64,000 nucleotides of DNA from Enoplolaimus lenunculus (lineage: Eukaryota; Nematoda; Enoplea; Enoplida; Thoracostomopsidae), in the NCBI GenBank assembly GCA_030248215.1, contig JASANG010001324.1, positions 1 through 64,000 of the forward strand. The letters are read 5' to 3'. This document shows, piece after piece, positions 1 to 12,561 of the stretch. The notes under the pieces are model-generated. The model had not been told where the DNA came from. It ran no database searches and was given only the letters and a program-made list of their open reading frames with translations. A program made the translations under genes and the position numbers. The first letter of the stretch is position 1. The number at the start of each line of letters is the position of its first letter.

Positions 1-25
1 TTGCGGCAAAACTATAGCCTGAGTT

Positions 26-428
26 CAGGGTGCAACCGGAATTCCGGTTCCGGTTCCGGCAGTTTTTCACCTTCCGGTTCCGGTTCCGGTAAATTTTTAC
101 CGGATTTAAAAATTCCGGTGTTATAATTTGGCCGATTTCTTAACTTTGCTAATTTTTAAGAATCTCTTTTGAAAGCCATTTGTACTCCGAACATAAGCCA
201 TTGATGGTGGATTTCACTTCAGTCGATGATGAAAATCTAAAATCCAACAAATAAAATAAATACCTATGTTCGACTAAGGTTATTTCACAAATAATAGAGC
301 AAAAAATAAGATTAAAATGAAATTTTTGGTGAAATGCCTTTTTCACTTTCCGGTTCCGGTTCCGGATCCGGTAAAATTTTCAATTTCCGGTTCCGGTTCC
401 GGTAAATTGTAATTCCGGTTGCACCCTG
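26..428 (+). mobile_element. hAT-like MITE, CCGGAA family (copy 1)
   Basis: Inverted ends CAGGGTGCAACCGGAATTCC / AATTCCGGTTGCACCCTG are flanked by the perfect 8-bp duplication CCTGAGTT (18-25, 429-436). At 403 bp with no coding capacity it is a non-autonomous DNA transposon. The 8-bp duplication and CAGGG end suggest the hAT superfamily. Confidence 0.88.
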
Positions 429-811
429 CCTGAGTTGGGTCTTTGTCGGAATTTCGGTTACAAGGATATTCTTTATAATGTCGAATATTATCAGTGATTT
501 TGGATACGGCTTTTCCGACCCGTTAATTATAACGCCTGTCCACTGGAGACTGGGAGGAAGACATGGAGACTTAGATACTGGGAAACTCAAGCTTAGAATT
601 TGGCTTACGTTTAGGTGAGGCTTAGTGAGCAGGACCTTCAAATTAATATGAGCTGCTTTTCGTTCTATGGCATTTCGTGTTCAAGCGATTAATATTTTTA
701 TGTATTAACTATCGAAGGAAGCGGAAGCATTCAGGTAGTGATATTTCGACGAATTGGTGTTGGGGATTTGTTGATTTATATTATTGATGGACGTATATTT
801 CTATATTTTAG
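429..811. other. Non-coding, presumed BLTP3 intron
   Basis: Nothing beyond the right duplication of the adjacent MITE is recognised. The short ORFs here lack splice context or family similarity. Confidence 0.5.
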
Positions 812-978
812 ACGGGTCTGTACTGACAGCGAGACTTCAGTTAATCCTTGATGATATATTATGGGTTGCAACGTTGCCTCAAGTGCGTTCAGCGCTCGCG
901 TTTTATAAATATATTTTGTCGGTGATACGCAAGGAAGCTGAAGCGAACAAAGCGAAAAAAGCACAAGAAAAGATTAAA
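812..978 (+). CDS. BLTP3: BLTP3 exon a (first in window)
   Basis: The acceptor is a pyrimidine-rich tract ending TTTTAG at 811 and the donor is GTAAGT at 979. The exon enters with two bases completing a codon and leaves in phase 0. It encodes the hallmark segment TARLQLILDDILWVA followed by a basic, alanine-rich helix. The in-frame ATG at 784 upstream is intronic. Confidence 0.85.
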
Positions 979-3900
979 GTAAGTGTAGTCATCTGGTAAA
1001 ATTGAATGAAAAATCACCAAATTGTACAAATATTATACGTAACTGTTGATTCTACAGTTGAGTCCAAATTTGATTGACCATAACTCGCATAATATGTTTA
1101 CGTTTTATCAGCAGATTAAATATAACATATACCTGTACTTTCAAAGTTAATTATTTTTCCCAACTGCTAAGCTATTGCCTTTGCGAAGAAAAAAGCTGCA
1201 CGGAACTCATAAAAACCTCTACAACAAAAATAGGTGACGTTCAGGTAAGTTTATTGTTTCTGGTTAATAAAGTTTACGAATCGAACTGTTCGCCGCATGG
1301 ACGTTAGCTGACGACGAACAGCCAGATGTATTTTTGTATGAATCCCGGTTCATAATTTTGGTTTATGATAGTAAAAGAGCATTATTAACCGGTGAAAGGT
1401 GTTATAAACTGTTGAGAATAAGACTTTTTTGACGGCATATACAGCGTAGCTGTCCAGTTGGAAGCTTGCTAATAGTGAAATGATGACAATAACAGGGTAT
1501 TTTGTTCTGGAAGTTAGTGAATATGCTATTAAGCTGAACTGTTTTCGTAATGTATAGTCTATATATGCAACAGTGTTCGTATATGTCAGGGTGCAACCGG
1601 AATTCCGGTTCCGGCATTTTTTCACCTTCCGGTTCCGGTTCCGGTTCCGGTAAATTTTTACCGGATTTAAAAATTCCGGTATTATAATTTGGCCGTTTTC
1701 TTAACTTTGCTAATTTTTAAGAATCTCTTTTGAAAGCCACTTGTACTCCGAATATAAGCCATTGATGGTGGATTTCACTTCAGTCGATGATGAAAATCTA
1801 AAATACAACAAATAAAATAAATACCTATGTTCGACTAAGGTTATTTCACAAATAATAGAGCAAAAAATAAGATTAAAATGAAATTTTTGGTGAAATGCAT
1901 TTTTAATTTTCCGGTTCCGGCCCCGGAAAAACCCAAATCCCCGTTCCCATGTAATTCAGTGTTCACCCTGGTATATGTATATAACGTTTTTGATGACCAA
2001 ATGAAGTTTTCTAACGACGTCTGTTTGATGCGTGCGGAAAAAATAGGTTGAACTAAAATTTGTTTACTAACAGCCAATAAAGGCTTTTACTTGCCTGCAG
2101 GCCGTTGCATACCCTGTATTGGTATAAGATTTGGTAGAAATCGATATCCAGCTTCGGTTCTGAACTCTTTGTGTACTTCAGGTTATTTGTTGTTTTGTAC
2201 ACTGTCGAGTTTTAAATATTACGCATGTAGAATCGAATTTCAATTGCGTATGTTACGCACTTGTAAAAACTCTATTTTTCTAGTAGCGAAAATGCAAGAT
2301 CTTATAATATTGTCTATACTGAAATCGTTCGAATTTTTTTAAATAAATTTGTTCAATAACGCCGTGCAAACAGAAAATAATCAACCTTTGTTTAGTTTTT
2401 GGTAAAATTTGTTTTTTTTTGGTAAAATTTGCCTGTTTCATTTTTTGTAAACTGAACTATGATAAAATATGCGATGTTGTGTTAAATACAGTCGAGAAGA
2501 AAATTATTGGGTTTTGCGATAAATAGCCAGCATTTTGCTGGCGTTTACTACAGCTGGTATTGGTTTCTGTATGAGCAAAGTCTGTCTTCAGGCCGGTTTT
2601 AGGTTCTGTGATTAACCACATAGTTTTAAGTGTGGGTAATTTAGAAACAACCGTTGTCGTTATGGGTCTGTGTGTATCGGGTACATGGTATGTGGTTCCC
2701 ACGAGAGTGGTTCCCACGAGAGGTTTCACAAGTGGACGGGAAATTGTCGCTGAAGCTTATGATTTAGATAAAAGTGATAGAAAAATATATACACATGTAT
2801 AGTTATATGTAAATATATCTTTGTATATAGCGACGTACATGAAGAAATATATTATATCAGGATGTAGCCAGGGTTTCGTTTTAGGAGAGTATAAGCTGTA
2901 TTGGAAGGTTTTTTGGGTAGTTTTTGACTTATGCCAACCGCTAAGGTGATGTTAATATCTGAAAAGTGGTTAAATTTTGGCTCAAATTTCGAAGATATCC
3001 CGTAAACGTTTTGTATATATGCGTCCCTGGGCAATGACCATGTTGATATTACCAGGTGTTGTATTTGTTTTTAAGCTGGTAACTGGTACATACACATATA
3101 AATAAATAAAAAAATTAAATATATATACATATATATTGTATATATATTATAATATATGTTACATATTATGCGGCTTTCTTTGGTTACACTTTGGGTTCCG
3201 GCTGAGTAGCACTGATGCCGAGTATGGGAATATGTTTAAGTATTTATACGAGTGAGAAATATGGTTGGTGCCGAAATCAGGTTAGCTTCAGGGACATTAG
3301 AGAGAGTGGTTGTTTTTGCTAAGGAGGTCACGTTAAAGGTAGTTGAGAAAGAAAGATTTCATAATTTCGGTAGCTTGAAATGAAGTAGTATCAGGGTGCA
3401 AAGCGGAACTGGATTATACCGGAATCGGAATTGGAACAGCAGATTTATTCCGGAACTGTAATCCGAATTGGAATCGGAACTTGTAATTTTTTGACTGTAC
3501 GGGTAATTTGTATTGACAAATAAAAATAATAATTGATTTAAAACGTCGCATGAACAAACTAGCGATGGTTTTTGGTTCTCTAAAAGCTAAACGCCAATCA
3601 ATTAATGATAAGTCAACGCATCGAAAGCAATCGTATCACAACAAGTAGGATTAAAATTAAAATTTTAAACTTCCGATTCCAATTGATTGTATAATCGGAA
3701 TCGCAATCGGAGTCGGAATTAGATTTGAATCGGAATTCTAATCTGAATCGAAATTCCGGTTGCACCCTGAGTAATTTCGATGTAAAGAATTAGTTTCACC
3801 GGTGAAAGTTGAGGTTCGCAATTCAGCATATTTTTCGAATTTGATTTGTCCCAGTTCTGTGTAAATTTGAGATCTGCAATTGTAGCAGTTCGTTTGTTTG

Positions 3901-6900
3901 AAAACGGATCGGTAACTGGTGATAGATACAATACACGTTTGAAAGTATACCTCTGGATGATTCGAGACTAGATTACATGATTATTCGAAGATTAAACCGT
4001 AACCACGATAAAAGATGATAATTTTATGAGAACGGTTCATTTCAGGTAATTTTTTCTCAAACAAACGCAATAGAAATATAACAGTTTGTCTGATCAGACA
4101 CGCTGATATACGCCAGTACATGAAATTGATAGCATTCCAACTGATTGTTATGTGCAAAAAGTATCGGCAAACAATTGGCAATTTTTATGCAGCGTCGATG
4201 GCGAGTAATCGGCACATTCATAGAATAAACCTAAGTGAATGCATAGAAAAATAATACAGAGAGTGGCGTAGGGCGATTTAATTCACAAACTCAAGTGTTA
4301 GCAACATGTAGCAAATTTGGCCGGATGAAGTGAAAAATGGTATAGAATGAGAATGACAATTGTTGTTTTGTTTTATTAAGAAATACTTGCATATATAATG
4401 TTAGTTAGCCAGTTTAAAAATCAACCTTGTCTGTAGCCAGGATTTTTGCCGGGGTCGGACCGGGGCTAAGATTATTATTGTTTGCTATAATAAAAACCCA
4501 TGTCATAAAAACGCTTGAAAACTACATATTCACACGTATAGAAAGCGAAATAGATCGCTTGAAGTGTCAGTGTGACATACGATGCTGTTTATGAAATCAT
4601 AGAGCTGGAATTAAAATCGCGGTTTGAATTTGGTTTTATAGACAACAATTGGGATATATACGAGTGAAACAGTAAAAAATATAAATTGTCTACTATTTCG
4701 GCCCCGATCCCGGCATTTTCTGGCCCTGGCCCCGGGACAGATCTAATATATATGTATCTATATATGTGTGTTGTGTTAAATACCTAATCATGCAACGAAA
4801 TGGCACTGAATCATGCAGGAATCGGAACATATGTAATTTGTATGTTCCTGATCGATTTTGTATGTTTCAGAGTGTTCTGTGAGTTCACATGCGTATGTTA
4901 TTAAAGTTTGTTCATTTCTATGTCATATATAACAAATACGCGCTGAGAGCTGATGTACGTAATCACCAGTTGTTATGCATTTGATAGTTAACAGAATTGG
5001 AAAAAATTTCGTACCAAAATTGCAAATAATTCAGATTAGAAATGAAGTAAAATTCCAGTTCGTATTTCGATTCATACCTGCATCTGAATAATTGAAATTA
5101 AAAATTTGAATCGAACTTCTGATCGGAATTGGAATTGTGTTTGCATTGCACTCTGTTGCCTGAGTTTGATAGTAATAATTTATACATTTTAGCAAATTTC
5201 AAATCAAATTCGATCGTACAATCCGGCGACTTCGTACACTGGCACTGGGGGTGGAACCGCGTCTTCTGTGGGAGGCACCAGACCGTCTGTAACTCCACCA
5301 GTGTTCACTCGATTCGATATTGTCGAAACGTCGTATCATTTTTACGCTGGACATATTGATTTGCATATTTGTGATGATGGAACTGCTAGCGATATTGGTA
5401 AGTCTTAGGTTGGCGCCATAATTGTCGAATGGCGCTATCCGCTGCCGGACGACGCCGGAAGCCAAAAGATTTTTATTCAGTGAAGCTGAAGCGTTTTTTG
5501 TTTTGTGCTTGGGTTTTGAATGCTGGATGCCAATCAGTCGATTTGTCAGTCCGACACGAATCTCAGAAGCCACTGAACGGATATTGATGATTTGGTTTAT
5601 TTCAAAGCTTATTACCGTGAGGTGTTAATCTTGCGTTGTGGTTTTAAAATTTGAAAGCCGTTGATTAGCTATATGTAGGCAACTTACCATCATTAGTTAA
5701 GCTGAAAAATAAATTATTTTCACATTACGTATGTATGGCTAATTATTTAGTTTGCATGTCATCTGATTTCAGCATTAAAGGGTATTTATTATTGGAGACG
5801 GGAAATTTTTTTAATAAATTATTTATAAATCTCTTAATATTATGGAATGTGGTGAGTAGGATTTTTATTTTTTTTTTCGAAATTAGTTTCGAGGAAGGCG
5901 ATGACACGTGATAGGCCTGGGCTATAACGAAAATCTGTTATAGCCCAGTGCTATCACATGCTCGGCTTGAAAATGACCTCGTGATAGCCATGGGCTATAG
6001 CATATTTTGTGGCATTGTTGACAAAATTATTGTAAAAGGCGCGTTAGCCGATTTTCGTTTAAAAGCTTAGAGCTAACACTAATCCATGTATCATGTCCTA
6101 CCGTTTTGAAAGGCATAATTTCAAACCAGAAGAGTTTTTTGATTGGGCCGGACTGAACATGGGGGATTTGTTGTCTGGAAACAGTTCCTGTCCCAACTCA
6201 CCAACGAACCGCTAGACCTTAATAAATAATGAAAGACAAAATGTAAATTATTTTGTTTGTCGCAGGTTTGCTGTATGTTTTAGAGTTCCCGGGCGATTGG
6301 GATATCGAAAATGGCGCGATACAGTTAAGTATTCGTCGTTTAGCCTGTGATATTTATCCGTATCATTTAGCTGGTACGTAAGTTAGATCGGTTACAGGTG
6401 TACTTTGATTTAGTTGCGTGTTTTGTTTAATTTTATGATTAGCTGAAATTTAGCTGAGGGTTTTATCTGCATTTTCCGTTTATCTGCATTTTCCGTGAGA
6501 TATGTCAAGGTTGGTATTGGATGCATCGGTTTTCGGTTTACTTTCGGTCTAAAAGAAAGACGTGGCAAGCACGCACAGCTTTCGCGGCCAGGGGAGGACG
6601 ATGTTGGTTAAAAAATGAACGGATGCTGACTGACAGACCTAGACCGATATCCCATGGCTGACAACGAGATTCTTGTCTGTGACCATCAGAGTGCCACAGG
6701 AATTCCGGTTTCGGAAGGGAAATCGGTATTTTGGGTATTGAAAACTTTCACTTATTTTTCTAAAATTATCTGAACGTGTATTGCCAAACTTTTCAATTTG
6801 TGTCACACTCTATGATTATAATAACGTTTCCTAGCTACAACTGCATTTTGTTTCAGGATTTTGGCATTGTTAAATAGTGTGTTTACGCCTTTAAAGGGAT

Positions 6901-9900
6901 AAAATAGCTTTAAAATGAATTTTTCGGTAACAAGTGTTTTTTCCGATTCCGGTATTTTTTAACTTTCCGGTTCCCGTACTTTTAACTTTCCGGTTCCGGT
7001 ATTCTATAGTTCCAGTTGCACCCTGGTGACCATAGTCGTGTGATTCGATTACTTATGTTTTTGTTACGTAAAACACTGGAAACTGATTCTATAGGTCGAA
7101 TATTGGAATGAAGAAAATCTCTTGTTAGAAACATATTCAGCAAGCTTAATAAATCTGCACTAGCGAATAAAAGTGGTCTAGGAAAAAATTAGGAATATTA
7201 CTATTTTGTCTATGATACGGGAACCGCGGCGGCGTTATAGCCGTTTTTTATGTGAATGAAGTTCTTGTGGTTTGGAAGTATGAGATACGTTGTTCATGAT
7301 GAATTATATTTGTTGCTTCAAACGGTAAATGCCATTCATGTTTTGTTTCAGCTGGTAGTCGCTCGTACTGGGTAATGTATAAAGACCAGAAAACAAAACA
7401 ATGGGTTGATCAACTGCTCAAGCATTATTATTCGCGTTTCACCGAGGCAACTGGTACGTAAGTTTTATGAGATGGGTAGCTATGTAAATGTATTGTTGGT
7501 TTTGTACAGTCAGCAGGCATTCAGGTCAGGGTTTTTAGGTTTGAGTTAATGAACCGTTTTACAGAACCAGTTTCGTTGCCAGGATGGAAACGCTGGTTCG
7601 TGGTCCGAATTAGTTTTTTCATAGGGTTCTTTCACGAGCAATCTGTCAATTGCTCCTTTGTATGGACGTTGAACGGCAAGCTGTCCACTTTGAAGCTGTG
7701 TGTCGTTTACAGAGATGACTTTCGTCAGCTCAACCTGCTAGGGGGATATAGGAGTTTCGTTTTAAGCTTACGATTGAAACAAAACAAGCTGACAGTCAGG
7801 GCTAAAACTATTCTAGGCTGCCTGAGACCCACCACTCTACCTCCTTCTGGCTACGGGTGCGTTTGCAGGATGTCGATCGGTAGTGCTTGTGACGCTTTGT
7901 GTTTTCGAGACCTGGTATAATCATATACTGCGCGTTGGGTTTGTAGGAAGTACTGGACAGTGATATATTGAGTGCAAACTATAGAAGTAGTAAAATTTTC
8001 AGCTTCGAAGCCGGAACTTGTAGACACACTGCAACGTGAATGGCCACGTTTAATATCGTCATGTATTGTGATTAGCATTGAAGATTTAACAGTTCATTGC
8101 GTGACTACGCCGCAACAACAAAAACATCATCATAATCATCATCATCAACAACAACAACAAAATAAATCAAATTCATCTAGTCAAACTTCGGGTTCCACAG
8201 GATATCCGGTTCAGGTAAGTGACGTGAAAAGCCTGATTGAAGGCTGGTTATGGTATATACAGTATAGACAGCCATCGTAGCGATAACTTTCCATTTATGA
8301 TTTGAGTTCGAGCCCCGCATGATGCTGATTCACTTAGGATTAAAACCCAGGAAGCTTTGTCGAATATTTTTAATCTTCTTGCAAGCCAACCATAGCGTAT
8401 TTGCATTTGAAATTGCTCAAATTGCTGCGAGTTCCCATTTTGAAATGCCGCCTTTGTAGTGCATATCGCTTGTTTGAAAATGTTGCAAACATTTTTCTTT
8501 GTGCGTTTTAAATATTATTGAATTTTAAACTTTCGTCATTCGTAGGATATTTTTTGTTATATTTTTAATTATTTAATTATTTAGGGTTCCAATGTCAACA
8601 ATCACCCGTTGCTTGTGTCAGAAAAAGAGTCACTGTTCTTGCCAGAAGATATGTCTGTGTTACACGTTGAAATGGCTGAATATTATTACGCAACCGGCAG
8701 TATAGAGAAAGATAAATTGCTTCCAGGTAAACTGTATTATAGTTTGTGTGGTTTTTGATCAGGTTGACATTGCGTATATGGTGCCCGTTTGTGAGAAGCA
8801 TTGAGGAAATATAATGGGATGTAAACTATGTGATGTTTTTCGTTTGTTGTTCTATCGGCGATTCCTATCTGATTTTGTTTACATTTTGTTTTAGTACGTC
8901 AAATAATACACAATTTCTATTTTATTGTTTTTGTATTATATTTATGTTTTGTTTTAGTGCCTCCACGAAGTACATACGTTCAAGTGAATCCAGTCCGCGT
9001 GTTTGTTGATGCGAAAACAATACGATGGTGCAATTATATCTATTTAGATATGTGCAATCGACTGGTAATAATTATCTTTTGTCAACAATAAGTTGTGTAC
9101 AACACCATTTTCTGTTGTGGAATTTTCATGCTGCTTGTGTACTGAAATTGTTTTGAGCAATATTTTTGAAGTTGTAAAGTGAAATTTTGGCAGGCAATTT
9201 TAAATGGCGGGTCGTTTTTTGATACAGCTATACTGTGAAGTAGTACGACTACTTGCGATAGAAAGCTTCATAACATGATGATCCAACCCAGCTATCACAA
9301 CAACAACAACATAGAAAGCTTCAATACTATGTAAATTAGCAGATACGTAGTGTAGCATCTATCATCAGTTGGTGAATTGTCATGTCAGCTGTCCAGAATA
9401 TTACATTCCACCGAAAAATTCATTTTCATTTCTAGTTTTTGCAATATTGGTGAAATAACCCTAGTTGGAGATAGGTATTCACTTTATCTGTTGTACTTTA
9501 GATTTTTATAATCCACGGAAGCGAAATCTACATTCGATTGTTTATTTTCGGCGATTGTCAAGGGTTATATACTGTACTAATGAAATCTGTTTAATTTTTA
9601 TCGTCTTTTTTAGTCAAATATCTAAATTTTCACCGACCAAAATTTAAAACCGGAATTTTTAGTTGAAAATTTTCTGAAACCGGAAAGTTAAAAATTCCGG
9701 AACCGGAACTGTAGTTGATTTAGTGTGGCCTAAAAATTATTGAAACCGGCGCATTTTGTTTTTTTTCTTAGATTTTATTGAGAATACATTATTGCTGTAT
9801 ATTTTAATACTTTCAGGGACTGTCAACTGAAGATATTGAATCAGTTCTCCACGCGGATATTCGCATTGAAGCAATGATGCCAAAGGTGATGGCGTTGTTT

Positions 9901-12511
9901 GTTTACAATAATATTTTGTCACCAGATGCCACAAAATTTTTGTCACCTTATGTTACAACGAGCCTTTTAGAATTTGTTTCGTGCTAACATAGCTTTCTTT
10001 TTGGTGTTGGTCTATAAGATTTTTTGTGGCATTATTGGTTGAGTTATTTTTACAGAGTAGAGAATTGAAGTTTGTAGTTAACAAAGGGGCGAGCCGTTAA
10101 CTTCAAATTTATACGAATGCTGTGGTAGTAACAGACGTAGAATATGCCTGCGAGTATCACTGTAAAAACTTGTCTAGGTTTAGCGGCTCTAAGCCTACGC
10201 TTAGGTCTTTACGTAGGTTCAGACTTTGGCTTAGTCGGCAGGCCCTTATCATGGGCCACTATGTCGATTTTTTTCGCTTTTCTCAAGCTGACGATGTCGT
10301 TGAGAAGTCGCATACTGCGGTATTAGTTTATATGCTAACTCAGCCCTCCAATACCACAATTTATGCAAGTATTTGCAAAATGTACCATTGAGTTTCAGAT
10401 TATTGTACCATGTCCCAGTTACCCTGTGGCAACGCAATCAACTCAAGCGCAACAGTCGCAGTCTGCATCGCATAAAGCGAAAAATTCTACGGTATCGGGC
10501 AGAAGTAGCTGTTCGCCTGCAGATAACACGTCATTGGACAGTAATTCCCCACGATCAGTAACTGAAACCTCACCCCTGCCGCCACTCCCACCCGCAGTAC
10601 CACACAACCTGTCCCCAGCGAATTTGAAAAAACCAACTGAAATTTACATTCAAGCTTCAAATACTGTGATATCGAATTGTGCTCAAATAACTCCTGGTCG
10701 ACATCAGGGTGGGAATAGCAGCACTGCCAGTGTGTCTGGCTCAGGGAAGGATTTTGCTGCTGCTGGGAAAAGTTCCGGAGAGCAGTTGTGTGAGTTATTG
10801 GATGAGCTTGGGAGGCTAGAATTGTTCAAGAAATTAGTGGCAAAAGATACACGGGGAACGGGAAGTAAGGCGGCTTCCGATTCGAAACAGACGTTGTCGG
10901 GTCGGAACGGAGAGCCAGATATGAGTACGGTGTATGGAGGTATTGAGATGAGTGAACCATTGCCTTTACAGAATGGCGAAACGTACTTTGTGGACCCCTT
11001 GCCTGAGCGAACCAGGCCGATACAGGCTTTGAAACAGTCGCGGGACTATAAGGGTGAGCCTCAGTATACTCCACCGTACGCCGTCGACGATATATGGACG
11101 CTTGAATTGCGTCCGGTGTGGATTGATTTTGTTGGCAATCGTGTTCACTACCCAAAACCGATGCCTTTCGTTCTTGATGTCACTTTCACTGTTTGGGCCT
11201 TAATTAATCCGGCGGATATAACGAAATTTGAGCCGTCCGAAACCGGAAATATATGGCAGGATAGAGCGCGCAGTTCGGATATTTGTGATAGTGGGGCTGT
11301 GCCTCATCATTCCGACGATTCTCATAGTAATGGCTGTGATTTTGGCTCAAAGCAGGTGGCTGCTGCAAGTAAGGGTTGTGGAGACGCAAGCAGCGGACTA
11401 GTTAAGTCATCTGCCAAATGTGAATTTAATTCAAAAAGCAATAAAAATATTAATAACAATAATAATAATAATAATAATAATGGTAAAATTTGTGACGTAA
11501 ATACACGGTATGATGAACGTTTGTGCCAAACGCAATTTAAACCAGCTAATCCTGACAGTTGTGACTTGCCAGGGCAGCTATTGACAACAACGCTACGCCG
11601 TGTGCCGGCTAATCTTTACGTTGTTTTTCGAGCGGATTCGGGCGTCAAAGTAGCCCTTGATCATTATCAGTATTTAGCGCTAATGAGTATGGCAGAGTAT
11701 TTGACCGAACGAGTGATTGATGTGCTTGACAAAGATTTGCAAGTGTTTTCAAAGGTACGATTTTGTTTTTATTAATGGATATAAAATGTACAGTCACAGA
11801 CAGAATTACCCGCAATCGCGATACTATTCTGCAGGGTTCGATCCGAATTCCTGCAAAAATTGCAGCATTAAAAGTTTTTGCAGTTGCAAAATTATTAGTC
11901 GAACTTGATGCATTTCATCTCGTTCAGTTGAATTACTGGTTCATTGTTTTCGGAGTGATTTTATTTGAGTGATGAAAACGAAAAAGAAATCGAAAAAAAT
12001 AAAATAGTTTGTTCGGTGCTGAAAATTATTTTAAATTCCGGTTCCTGTTCCGGCGAAAAGTTCAATAATTTTTTTTGTTGGAGCAACATCGACATTTTAA
12101 CAGAATAGTATAGGATTACAATGTAATATATTAGCTATGTACTGTACGCTCGGGCACATATTCTTAAATGTGCATAGCACCTATCAACAGTTAGCGGTAG
12201 AGTTTCAAATTGACGAACAGTAGCTGATGTGAAAATCATTCGCTAATTCAAAAGATACATGCAAAACCTATCACCAACTTGCGATAGGTGTTACGCACAT
12301 TTGAGAATACGGACGTAGATGACGCTGGTAGTCCTGCATTAGTTAATTTGGGGTTTGGTTTTAGGCCATCTCACATTGTGTTAATAATGTAAGTTTGCTA
12401 AACATTGCCGCACTTGGGTGTATATACGTTATATATAATATCTAATATATATACGTTTATATATTATATATATTATATATATTATATATATATATATTAT
12501 ATATATATATA

Positions 12512-12561
<50 letters not shown>

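Noticed and set aside
7549-7920. 123-codon + strand frame in a BLTP3 intron
   Set aside because: No family similarity, and the flanking exons (7352-7453 and 8003-8214) join in phase without it.
10399-11754. Assignment of the + strand gene to VPS13 or BLTP1/Tweek
   Set aside because: The ordered blocks DLHICDD, YPYHxAG, LFLPxxMS...EYYY and HYQYL fit BLTP3 better as recalled; a profile search would settle it.
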